Below are positions 15,799 to 22,925 of a stretch of DNA of 35,142 bases, piece by piece; position 1 is the first letter of the stretch; every line of letters begins with the position of its first letter. Source of the stretch: Methylobacterium sp. J-048 (GTDB taxonomy: Bacteria; Pseudomonadota; Alphaproteobacteria; Rhizobiales; Beijerinckiaceae); NCBI RefSeq assembly GCF_022829515.1, contig NZ_JAKSYL010000288.1:1-35142 (forward strand). The letters run 5' to 3'. Under the pieces are notes generated by a model. It was not told the DNA's origin, did no database searches, and saw only the letters and a list, made by a program, of their open reading frames with translations. Both the position numbers and the translations under genes were made by a program.

Positions 15799-15815
15799 CG
15801 GACTCGCAGAAGAGA

Positions 15816-15831
15816 TATAGCACTTGCTATA
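15816..15831. promoter_or_regulatory. Operator-like dyad upstream of the porin
   Basis: TATAGC and GCTATA are perfect inverted arms separated by ACTT, 18 bases before the porin start codon. In GC-rich DNA such an AT-rich dyad stands out. It could bind a dimeric regulator; which one is unknown. Confidence 0.4.
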
Positions 15832-16073
15832 ATGGGGTTTGCGGATGCGCAAGCCGTTTCGGATCGTCTCGAACGCAGGCCGCATCGATTTCTCGTCCCG
15901 CGCCGCATTCTCGATGCCCTGCATGGCAACGGCGTGACGATCCTCACATCTCTCCGACCGTCAAGATACGTGCGGCCACAGCGAGCGGAATAACTTCACG
16001 GTGCGTGCCGAGACCCGACAATGCTTCAGGTAAATCTCAAGAACTAGCATTCATCCACGCTGTAATGAACTCA

Positions 16074-16092
16074 GATTAGAATTGTTATGATT
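16074..16092 (+). promoter_or_regulatory. Possible iron-responsive box/promoter of the ftr operon
   Basis: GATTAGAATTGTTATGATT resembles one half (TTAGAA) of the rhizobial Irr (ICE) motif and contains TATGAT as a possible -10. The second Irr half-site is poor. The proposal rests mostly on its place, 46 bases upstream of an iron-uptake operon. Confidence 0.25.
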
Positions 16093-16137
16093 TGATGTGT
16101 GCTCGTTTGCCTCTTTGAAACTCCTGTCGCGGGCGTT

Positions 16138-16713
16138 ATGTGGACGACCATGCGCGCTTCGACTCTCTTCCCGCTTCTCCGCGGCCTCGCTGCCTGTGCC
16201 CTCCTGGCGACCGCCGGGGCCGCATCGGCCAAGGAGGTGCCGATCGGTCCGCACGTGACCAAGAACGGCCTCGAGGTCGCGGCCGTGTACCTCCAGCCGA
16301 TCGAGATGGACCCGCCCGGCATGATGCGCGAAGCCGCGCAGTCGGACCTGCATCTCGAGACGGATATCCGCGCCGCCAAGGACAACCGGAACGGTTTCGC
16401 GGAAGGCGATTGGGTGCCTGCCCTCGACATCCGCTTCGAGGCGGTGAAGCTCGACGGCGACAAGCCGACGGACCAGAAGGTGGCAGGTGCGCTGATGCCG
16501 ATGGTCGCCAATGACGGCCCGCATTACGGCGACAACGTCAAGCTGTTCGGCCCCGGCCGCTACCGCCTGAAGGTCACGGTCGCCCCCCCCGGCAAGGACA
16601 GCCATTTCGGCCGCCATGTCGACAAGGAGACCGGGGTCGGCCCGTGGTTCGAGCCCTTCGACGTGACCCAGGACTTCACCTTCGCCGGGGTCGGCAAGAA
16701 GGGCGCCTACTGA
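16138..16713 (+). CDS. P19/Tp34-family periplasmic iron-binding protein (FtrA-like)
   Basis: Periplasmic high-affinity ferrous-iron carrier, first gene of a four-gene uptake operon. The protein has 191 residues with a signal peptide ending near AASAKE. The mature part shows the P19 pattern: EVAAVYLQPIEMDPPG near the start, DLHLETDIRA with a likely ligand histidine, then EGDWVPALDI, NDGPHYGDNVKL and a basic C-terminal strand. Campylobacter P19 uses His and Met residues at a copper site beside the iron site, and comparable His and Met residues are present here. An in-frame ATG at 16150 gives an equally good signal peptide. The next gene starts 15 bases after the stop. Confidence 0.88.
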   Translation: MWTTMRASTLFPLLRGLAACALLATAGAASAKEVPIGPHVTKNGLEVAAVYLQPIEMDPPGMMREAAQSDLHLETDIRAAKDNRNGFAEGDWVPALDIRFEAVKLDGDKPTDQKVAGALMPMVANDGPHYGDNVKLFGPGRYRLKVTVAPPGKDSHFGRHVDKETGVGPWFEPFDVTQDFTFAGVGKKGAY

Positions 16714-16728
16714 ACCGCGGGGATTGCC

Positions 16729-17076
16729 GTGTCACGCTCGTTGCGCCCCGTCCGTCTTGCCGTTGCCGCGCTCCTTGCCGCCTCTTGGGGGGCGGCGTCC
16801 GCGCGCGCCGACGACATGCCGGTGATCAAGGTCGAGATGCGCGACGGCGTGATCCTGCCGGCGACCATCGAGGTGCCGGCCAACACGCGGTTCAAGCTGG
16901 AAATCGCGAATACCGGCCAGTCGCCGGTCGAGTTCGAGAGCACGGAACTCAAGCGCGAAAAGGCGCTGGCCGCGGGTTCCACCTCGGCGATCGTGTTCCG
17001 GACCCTCGATCCCGGCACCTACCAGGTGTTCGACGATTTCCATCCCGAGGCGAAGGCCACCCTGGTGGCCAAATGA
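16729..17076 (+). CDS. Periplasmic cupredoxin-like protein of the iron operon (FtrB-like)
   Basis: A 115-residue protein with a GTG start and a signal peptide ending at ASARA. It has a cupredoxin-like beta sandwich, with ILPATIEVPANTRFKLEIAN, split here at ILPATIEVP, then GTYQVFDDFHPEA. The segment EFESTELKREK is like that of EfeO/FtrB cupredoxin modules. No cysteine is present in the mature domain, so a normal type 1 copper centre is impossible. It probably binds iron or copper through Glu, Asp and His, and would assist oxidation or hand-over of Fe2+ to the permease. It lies between the P19 and polyferredoxin genes. Confidence 0.85.
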   Translation: MSRSLRPVRLAVAALLAASWGAASARADDMPVIKVEMRDGVILPATIEVPANTRFKLEIANTGQSPVEFESTELKREKALAAGSTSAIVFRTLDPGTYQVFDDFHPEAKATLVAK

Positions 17077-17089
17077 GCGCGTCCTGACG

Positions 17090-18505
17090 GTGGCGGCCCC
17101 AGCTCTCCTCGCCGACGCGCCTTCGCGCCGCGACATGATCGATGAGCGGCTCGCCCGCTTCGGCGACTGGCTGCGGCTGAACGGCTGGATGATCCGCGCC
17201 GTGCAATGGGTGATCGTCGGTGTCTACGGCGTGCTGGTGATCGTGCCGGCGCTGCTGCCGTTGCCCGACAACACCGCGCATATCTGGACCAACCTGACGC
17301 TCGCCGCGCAATTCGCGTTCTGGGGCATCTGGTGGCCGTTCGTGCTCCTGAGCATGGTGCTGGTCGGCCGGGCTTGGTGCGGCGTGCTCTGCCCGGAGGG
17401 GGCGCTCAGCGAGTTCGCCAGCCGCTGGAGCCGCGGTTACGCGGTGCCGCGCTGGATCACCTGGCAGGGCTGGCCGTTCCTGGCGTTCGCCGGCACCACG
17501 GTCTACGGGCAGATGACCAGCGTCTACGGCTACCCGAAGCCGGTGCTGGCCGTGCTCGGCGGCTCGACGCTGGCGGCGATCATCGTCGGCCTGCTCTATG
17601 GGCGCAACAAGCGGGTCTGGTGCCGCTATCTCTGCCCGGTCAACGGCGTGTTCGCGGTACTCTCGAAGCTCGCGCCGATCAGCTTCCAGGTCGACCGCGC
17701 CGTCTGGGCGGCCTCGCCCAAGCCCGTTCAGGGCACCGAGCATTTCAACTGCGCCCCCCTGGTGCCGGTGAAGGCGATGCGCGGTTCCGGCAGCTGCCAC
17801 ATGTGCGGGCGCTGCAGCGGTCATCGCGGCGCGGTGCGCCTCGCCCTGCGCTCGCCCAACCACGAGATCGTCCACGTCGCCGGGAACGAGCCCAGCCTCG
17901 AGCAGACCGTGCTGATCCTGTTCGGCATGCTGGCCCTGGCCGTCGGCGCGTTCCAGTGGTCGTCGAGCCCCTGGTTCGTCGAGGCGAAGCAGATCGCTGC
18001 CACCTGGCTGATCGAGCACGGCATCACTTGGCCGCTGGAGATGTCCGCGCCCTGGTTCGTGCTGACGAACTATCCCGACCACAGCGACGTGATGACCCTG
18101 CTCGACGGCGGGTTGCTGCTGGCCTACATCGGCGCCGCGACCGTGATCCTGGGGCTGGCCCTGTCGGGGATCGTGGCGCTCGCGACCCTGGCGCTCGGCG
18201 GCTGGTCGCGCGAGCGCTTCCACCACTTCACGCAGACGCTGATCCCGGTTGCGGGCTGCGGCGTCTTCCTGGGCCTCTCGGCGCTGACCGTCACGTTCCT
18301 GCGCGGCGACGGCATCGTCATCCCGTACGTGTCGGAAATCCGCGCGGCCATGCTGATCGGCTCGGGCCTGTGGAGCGTCTGGCTCGCCTGGCGGGTCGCC
18401 GGCCTCGCGGCTGGCGGTCTTCGCCGGGCCGCAGCGACCACCTGCATCGCCTCCGCGGTGGCCCTCTCGGTCGCCAACTGGGTACTCCTGTTCTGGGTCT
18501 GGTAG
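17090..18505 (+). CDS. NapH-like membrane polyferredoxin of the iron operon (FtrD-like)
   Basis: A 471-residue inner-membrane protein with several transmembrane helices. It has paired CxxxCP motifs, C97/C101 (WCGVLCPEG) and C178/C182 (WCRYLCPVN), as in NapH/CcoG-type proteins. A cysteine cluster C221, C236, C239, C242 (CHMCGRC) could bind one 4Fe-4S centre; the second ferredoxin cluster seen in NapH is not evident. In FtrABCD systems this subunit is thought to return the electron released when Fe2+ is oxidised during transport. The GTG at 17090 is used; an ATG at 17135 (MIDERLARF) is the alternative. It is followed after 30 bases by the FTR1 permease gene. Confidence 0.88.
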   Translation: MAAPALLADAPSRRDMIDERLARFGDWLRLNGWMIRAVQWVIVGVYGVLVIVPALLPLPDNTAHIWTNLTLAAQFAFWGIWWPFVLLSMVLVGRAWCGVLCPEGALSEFASRWSRGYAVPRWITWQGWPFLAFAGTTVYGQMTSVYGYPKPVLAVLGGSTLAAIIVGLLYGRNKRVWCRYLCPVNGVFAVLSKLAPISFQVDRAVWAASPKPVQGTEHFNCAPLVPVKAMRGSGSCHMCGRCSGHRGAVRLALRSPNHEIVHVAGNEPSLEQTVLILFGMLALAVGAFQWSSSPWFVEAKQIAATWLIEHGITWPLEMSAPWFVLTNYPDHSDVMTLLDGGLLLAYIGAATVILGLALSGIVALATLALGGWSRERFHHFTQTLIPVAGCGVFLGLSALTVTFLRGDGIVIPYVSEIRAAMLIGSGLWSVWLAWRVAGLAAGGLRRAAATTCIASAVALSVANWVLLFWVW

Positions 18506-18535
18506 CGCGGTCCGCGTTCAACTGAGGAGAACGCC

Positions 18536-19360
18536 ATGATCGGCGCCTTCATCATCGCCTTCCGCGAAGTCATCGAGGCCGGCCTGATCATCTCGATCGT
18601 GCTGGCGGCCACGCGGGGCATCCCGGGCCGGCTGCGCTGGGTCCTGCTCGGCGTCGTCGGCGGCCTCGCCGGGGCGGGCCTCGTGGCGTTGTTCGCCGAA
18701 AAGATCTCCGACGCCTTTGAGGGCAGCGGCCAGGACATCCTGAACGCCGCCGTTCTGATCGTCGCGGTGCTGCTGCTGATCTGGCACAACACCTGGATGA
18801 GCAAGCACGGCAAGGAGCTGGCTGGCGAATTGCGGGCGGCCGGCGCAGCGGTGCGCTCGGGCGAGCGCGAGGCGGCCGCGCTCTCGATCGTCGTCGGCGC
18901 CGCGATCCTGCGCGAGGGCGCCGAGCTGGTGCTGTTCCTCTACGGCCTCGTGGCCTCCGGAACCTCGGGCGCGGACATTCAGTTCGGCGCCTTCGCGGGC
19001 ATCGGGGCGGGCATCCTGCTCTCCGCGGTGACCTATTTCGGCCTGGCCGCGATCCCGAGCCGCTATGTGTTCTCGATCACCAGCGCGCTGATCATCTTCC
19101 TAGCTGCGGGGCTGGCCTCGCAGGCTGCCCAGTTCCTGGCCAATGCCGGTGTCGTGGATGTCCTCGGCCAGACCCTGTGGAACAGCTCCGGGGTGATCGC
19201 CGAGAATTCCTGGCCGGGCCGGGTGCTGCACGCCCTGGTCGGCTACACCGACCGGCCGACCGCCCTGCAGGGGCTGGTCTATGTCGCTACCATCGCCGTG
19301 ATGGTCGGGCTGATGCAGTGGAGTTCCACCGACAAGCGCCGGGCGGTGCGTACCGCCTGA
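18536..19360 (+). CDS. FTR1-family iron permease (FtrC/EfeU-like)
   Basis: The transport channel of the ferrous-iron system: 274 residues and about seven transmembrane helices. Both diagnostic RExxE motifs are present, REVIE at residues 10-14 and REGAE at 126-130; these glutamates carry the iron in yeast Ftr1 and EfeU. A ribosome site (GAGGAG) precedes the ATG at 18536. It is last in the operon, and a hairpin repeat begins a few bases after the stop. The gene order P19, cupredoxin, polyferredoxin, permease swaps the last two genes relative to Bordetella ftrABCD. Confidence 0.93.
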   Translation: MIGAFIIAFREVIEAGLIISIVLAATRGIPGRLRWVLLGVVGGLAGAGLVALFAEKISDAFEGSGQDILNAAVLIVAVLLLIWHNTWMSKHGKELAGELRAAGAAVRSGEREAAALSIVVGAAILREGAELVLFLYGLVASGTSGADIQFGAFAGIGAGILLSAVTYFGLAAIPSRYVFSITSALIIFLAAGLASQAAQFLANAGVVDVLGQTLWNSSGVIAENSWPGRVLHALVGYTDRPTALQGLVYVATIAVMVGLMQWSSTDKRRAVRTA

Positions 19361-19365
19361 GTCGA

Positions 19366-19416
19366 GGGTTTCCAAAGGGCTGTGCCCTTTGGCGGGTCGT
19401 CAGGGCAGGGCCCTGG
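19366..19416. repeat. Multi-hairpin intergenic repeat, copy 2 (short)
   Basis: CCAAAGGGC/GCCCTTTGG (19372-19392) is followed by GCGGGTC and CAGGGC...GCCCTGG (19401-19416), the same blocks in the same order as in the element at 6968-7086. It sits between the converging permease and sulfurtransferase genes and may also act as a bidirectional terminator. Confidence 0.7.
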
Positions 19417-19425
19417 CATTGGCGC

Positions 19426-20271
19426 TCAAGCGCCGGTCGCAACCGGGCGCGCCGTGTCGGCACCCCATTCCGACCAGGAGCCGTCGTAGAGGCCGCGGGC
19501 CGGCCGGCCCATGGTCTCCAGCGCGAGCGCGATGATCGCCGCGGTCACGCCGGAGCCGCAGGTGGTCACGATCGGCCGGTCCGGGTCGATGCCGCTCTCG
19601 GCGAACAGGTTTTTCAGCTCCTCCGGGCTCTTCAGGCGGCCGTCGCTCTGAAGGGCCGCGTAGTGCAGGTTGTGCGCCCCGGGCATGTGGCCCGGCCGCA
19701 CACCTGGGCGCGGCTCCGGCTCCTCGCCGCGGAAGCGGGTGGCTGAGCGGGCGTCGACCACCTGGGCCGAGCCGGTCTCCAGGGCCCGGGCGACGTCGTT
19801 GGCGTCCGCCACGGCGCCGTGATCGAGCCGGGCGGTGAAGTGACGCCGCTCGCGGGGTGCCGGGTCGCCGTCCTCGGTGGGGTAGCCCGCCGCGATCCAG
19901 GCGGGCAGGCCGCCATCCAGCACCAGAGCGTCCCGGACCCCGAAGGTCTTGAGCATCCACCAGACCCGCGGGGCGGAGAACAGACCCTGGCCGTCATAGA
20001 CGACGATCTGCGTGCCGTCGCCGATGCCCAAAGCCCGCATCCGCGACGCGAACACGTCCGAGCGCGGCAGCATGTGCGGCAGGCTCGATTCGGTGTCGCT
20101 CATGGCGTCGAGGTTGAAGCGCAAGGCGCCGGGGATGTGGGCGGCCTGGAATTCGGCGGCGGCGTCCCGTCCGGCGGCCGGCAGGTACCACGAGGCGTCG
20201 AGCACCACGATGTCGGGGGCTTCGAGGCGGTCGTGCAGCCATTCGGGGGTCACGAGGGGCGGGTGGGCCAT
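19426..20271 (-). CDS. sseA: 3-mercaptopyruvate sulfurtransferase (two rhodanese domains)
   Basis: Transfers sulfur from 3-mercaptopyruvate (or thiosulfate) to a thiol or cyanide acceptor. The protein has 281 residues. The N-terminal, inactive rhodanese domain (WLHDRL, HIPGALRFNLD, VYDGQGLFSAPRVWWML) is followed by the catalytic domain with GHMPGAHNLHY. The active-site loop TTCGSGVTAAI has C238; CGSGVT is the pattern of mercaptopyruvate-preferring enzymes rather than thiosulfate sulfurtransferases. It is monocistronic and converges on the iron operon. Confidence 0.93.
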   Translation of the reverse strand: MAHPPLVTPEWLHDRLEAPDIVVLDASWYLPAAGRDAAAEFQAAHIPGALRFNLDAMSDTESSLPHMLPRSDVFASRMRALGIGDGTQIVVYDGQGLFSAPRVWWMLKTFGVRDALVLDGGLPAWIAAGYPTEDGDPAPRERRHFTARLDHGAVADANDVARALETGSAQVVDARSATRFRGEEPEPRPGVRPGHMPGAHNLHYAALQSDGRLKSPEELKNLFAESGIDPDRPIVTTCGSGVTAAIIALALETMGRPARGLYDGSWSEWGADTARPVATGA

Positions 20272-20677
20272 AATCCGCTATCCGGCTCTGTTCGCGAGAG
20301 CGCCCACCAAACCACAGGCCGGGGCCCGTTGCACGCCCGAGGTTTCGCAGTCGGACGGTTTCGTCAGGGGTCGGAACCGGCTGCAGCGGAGCCGCAGCCG
20401 TGCAGCCAGCTACGCACCCCGCACCGTGGTCCGATGCAGCGAATGCACGCTGGTCTTGTTTTCAATCGTTGTAACCCCAGTTACGACAACACGATGACGC
20501 TCACCGCGCCAGCCGTCGAGGCCGGCTCGGGCGGGTCGCCCCCGATGCCGCTCCGCGAGACGCAAGTCCCGGATACGCGAGACGGGGCCGCCGCCTGAAG
20601 GCAGGGCGTTCAACCCTCCCTCTCTGCCGAGGCGTCCGCGCCGACCGTGCAGCCTGCTTATTGAGCCGATCAACGCC
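20272..20677. other. 406-base gene-free region upstream of the GcrA-like gene
   Basis: No convincing gene here. A 34-codon frame beginning near 20493 lacks a ribosome site. GTAAC-CCCA-GTTAC (20471-20484) is a short perfect dyad in a locally AT-richer stretch (TTGTTTTCAATCG before it) and may be a promoter or operator for the gene at 20678. The GC-rich parts show several small dyads, such as GGCTGCAGCGGAGCCGCAGCC near 20390, but no terminator-like U-tract. Confidence 0.4.
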
Positions 20678-20911
20678 ATGAATCAACTCGTCCGCATGTC
20701 CCAGATCGGTGATGCCGAGGGCGTCCAGGAGCCGTCGGCCGACCTGCGCGTGCCCTTCGCGCAGTCGGGGGCTTTCGTGTGCAAGTACATCATCGGTGAG
20801 CCGAACGATCGCGCGGTCTGCTGCGGCGCACCGGTCTCCGATGGCAAGAGCTGGTGCGCCTTCCACCGCCGCATCGTGTTCGAGCCGACCCGCCCCGGCC
20901 GTATCCGCTGA
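20678..20911 (+). CDS. GcrA-like zinc-motif small protein
   Basis: A 77-residue protein whose second half resembles the C-terminal module of the cell-cycle regulator GcrA: FVCKYIIGEPNDRAVCCGAP, split here at FVCKYIIGEP, then GKSWCAFHRRIVFEP. C35, C48/C49, C60 and H63 form a likely zinc site, as in C-x-W/Y-P-I-G...F-C-G...Y-C-x-x-H of GcrA. The N-terminal helix-turn-helix of full-length GcrA (about 170 residues) is missing. In Caulobacter the C-terminal GcrA module contacts sigma-70, so a sigma-70-binding role without DNA binding is possible, but that is inference. An alternative ATG lies at 20696. Confidence 0.7.
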   Translation: MNQLVRMSQIGDAEGVQEPSADLRVPFAQSGAFVCKYIIGEPNDRAVCCGAPVSDGKSWCAFHRRIVFEPTRPGRIR

Positions 20912-20938
20912 GGGGGGCTCGGACCGGACGGACGCGCC

Positions 20939-21919
20939 TTACTGCGTCCGCATGATCTGGATGACCGCCGGCGTGATGATCACGACGAACAGCACCGGCA
21001 GGAAGAACAGGATCATCGGGACGGTCAGCTTGGGCGGCAGGCTGGCCGCCTTCTTCTCGGCTTCGTTCATGCGCTGGTCGCGGCTCTCCTGGCTCAGAAC
21101 CCGGAGCGCCTGGCCGACCGGCGTCCCATAGCGTTCGGCCTGGATCAACGCCGTCGCGACCGACTTCACCGGCTCCAGCCCCGTCCGTATCGAGAGGTTC
21201 TCGTAAGCCTGCCGGCGGTCGGGCAGGAACGACATCTCGGCGGTCATCAGGGCCAGTTCCTCGGCCAGTACCACCGAGGAGGCGGCGATCTCGGTGCTGA
21301 CCTTCCGGAAGGCGTGCTCGATCGCCATGCCCGATTCGACGCAGATCAGCGTCAGGTCGAGGGCATCCGGCCAGGCCCGCCTGATCTCGGCCTGACGCTT
21401 CTTGGCAGTGTTGAGCAGGAACAGCTCCGGCGCCTTGATGCCCCCATAGGCGGCGCCGATCACCATCCCGATCCGCATCAGGTAGGAGGCGTCGATCGCC
21501 TCCAGCACGAACAGGTAGAACACGGCCGCGATCACGGTCGCCACCGGGACGATCAGGCGGAAGAACAGGAACGTGGTCTCCGCGCCCTGGCCGCGATAAC
21601 CGGCCATCATCAGCTTGCGCTTGGCCGTGTCGGTGCCGAGCCAGCGGTTCAGCTGATACCGGTCGACGATGGACTTCATGTAAGCCTTGGGCGCCACGCG
21701 CAGCGCGGCCCGGTCGTTCGGCCGGGTCCGGTCCGTCTGCCGCTCCCGCCGCCGGATCTGTTCGCGCTCGTCGCTGACGAGCTTCATCCGCTTGCCGAGC
21801 TTGTCCGTCTCGAAGAACGGCTGCGCCACCGCGAAGGCGGTCGCGGCGACCGCGACGGCGGTCAGCATCGTGCCCACGAAGCGGGGATCGAACAGCTTCT
21901 CCGCGATGGCGTCGATCAT
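20939..21919 (-). CDS. tadC: Tad pilus inner-membrane platform protein TadC
   Basis: One of two GspF-like membrane proteins that form the platform of the Tad (type IVc) pilus or secretion machine. The protein has 326 residues. It starts with a TM near the N-terminus and a charged region (DEREQIRRRERQTDRTR). Two central TMs and the T2SSF domain (WPDALDLTLICVESGMAIEHAF) follow, and the last TM is near FFLPVLFVVIITPAV. It is the last visible gene of the cluster, 26 bases after tadB. Upstream in-frame extension is possible but unneeded; the ATG at 21919 gives the normal TadC length. Confidence 0.92.
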   Translation of the reverse strand: MIDAIAEKLFDPRFVGTMLTAVAVAATAFAVAQPFFETDKLGKRMKLVSDEREQIRRRERQTDRTRPNDRAALRVAPKAYMKSIVDRYQLNRWLGTDTAKRKLMMAGYRGQGAETTFLFFRLIVPVATVIAAVFYLFVLEAIDASYLMRIGMVIGAAYGGIKAPELFLLNTAKKRQAEIRRAWPDALDLTLICVESGMAIEHAFRKVSTEIAASSVVLAEELALMTAEMSFLPDRRQAYENLSIRTGLEPVKSVATALIQAERYGTPVGQALRVLSQESRDQRMNEAEKKAASLPPKLTVPMILFFLPVLFVVIITPAVIQIMRTQ

Positions 21920-21945
21920 GGAACGGGACCCGGATCCGATCAGGC

Positions 21946-22923
21946 TCAGAAATCGAAGGCGATCATCTTCTTGATCGTGAACACGCCGATCGACATCCAG
22001 ATCGCCGCCCCCACGAGGGCGATCGTGCCGATATCCGTCGTCCAAAGCAGCGAGATGTAGTCCGGGCTGGTCAGGGTGGTGATGCCCGCCACGCCGAAGG
22101 GCAGGCACGCGATGATCGAGGCCGAGGCCTTGGCCTCCATGCTCATCGCCTGGACCTTGCCGCGCATCTTGGCCCGGTCGCGCAGCACGACCGAGAGGTT
22201 GTTCAGCGCCTCCGACAGGTTGCCGCCCGATTGCTGCTGGATGTTGATCACGATCGCGAAGAAGTTGACCTCGGCGGTCGGCACCCGCTCGAACAGGCGC
22301 GAGACCGCCTCGCCCAGCGAGAGGCCCATCGCCTGGGTCTCGATCACGGTCCTGAACTCGCTGCGGACCGGCTCCTCGGCCTCGCGCGAGACCATGCGGA
22401 AGCAATCGCCCACCGGGATGCCGGTGCGGATGCCGCGCACCACCACATCGACGGCGTTGGGCAGTTCCTTGTTGAACTTCGCGATGCGCCGGAGCCGCAG
22501 GTGGCGCAGCAGCCAGGCGGGCAGGCCGAAGCCGCCCGCAAAGGCGGCGCCGGCGGCGGCCACTGGGCTGTCGGTGATGATGAACAGCAACAGGCCGAAG
22601 ACGGCGGCGCAGGCTCCCGAGACCGTGTAGAAGGTCCGCTTCGTCCAGCTCAGGCCGGCTCGGGCGAGCTTCAGCTCCAGCGTCGCCTTGTTGGCGTTCT
22701 TCGCCTTCGCCTCGATCTCGCTCAGCGTCTTGGCGACCTGCTCGCGCCGGTTGACCGCGACGCCGCGCACCGCCGCCCCCGAGGCGTTGACGCCGATCGA
22801 TTTCAGCCGCTGGCTCGCCCGGCGCTGGCCGCCGAGCAGCGGCAGCACCGCCACGTAGGCCACCGCCGCCACGGCGATGCCGATCAGGCCGGCGGCGATC
22901 GGCAGTTGGGATGAAGCCGGCAC
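21946..22923 (-). CDS. tadB: Tad pilus inner-membrane platform protein TadB
   Basis: GspF-like partner of TadC, which interacts with the CpaF ATPase. From a GTG at 22923 it has 325 residues. A first TM is at about 8-28, followed by a cytoplasmic helical region, two TMs at about 105-150, and a T2SSF domain with NAVDVVVRGIRTGIPVGDCF and EVNFFAIVINIQQQSGGNL, split here at EVNFFAIVIN. Two C-terminal TMs follow. The GTG lies two bases after the cpaF stop, so translation is coupled. Confidence 0.92.
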   Translation of the reverse strand: MPASSQLPIAAGLIGIAVAAVAYVAVLPLLGGQRRASQRLKSIGVNASGAAVRGVAVNRREQVAKTLSEIEAKAKNANKATLELKLARAGLSWTKRTFYTVSGACAAVFGLLLFIITDSPVAAAGAAFAGGFGLPAWLLRHLRLRRIAKFNKELPNAVDVVVRGIRTGIPVGDCFRMVSREAEEPVRSEFRTVIETQAMGLSLGEAVSRLFERVPTAEVNFFAIVINIQQQSGGNLSEALNNLSVVLRDRAKMRGKVQAMSMEAKASASIIACLPFGVAGITTLTSPDYISLLWTTDIGTIALVGAAIWMSIGVFTIKKMIAFDF

Positions 22924-22925
22924 GC

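Larger units (their letters stand above)
15799..16137. other. Shared regulatory region, porin / ferrous-iron operon
   Basis: A 339-base stretch without a gene, lower in GC than its surroundings near 16020-16100. It holds two candidate regulatory sites: the dyad at 15816-15831 near the porin, and an AT-rich stretch around 16074-16092 near the iron operon. I see no other structure in it. Confidence 0.5.

Noticed and set aside
13684..15993. A 769-codon plus-strand frame opposite the porin
   Set aside because: Same reason: it mirrors the codon structure of a convincing outer-membrane protein gene and has no motifs or ribosome site.
20493..20597. A 34-codon frame upstream of the GcrA-like gene, considered as a leader peptide
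   Set aside because: It has no ribosome site, no runs of regulatory codons and no attenuator hairpin after it.
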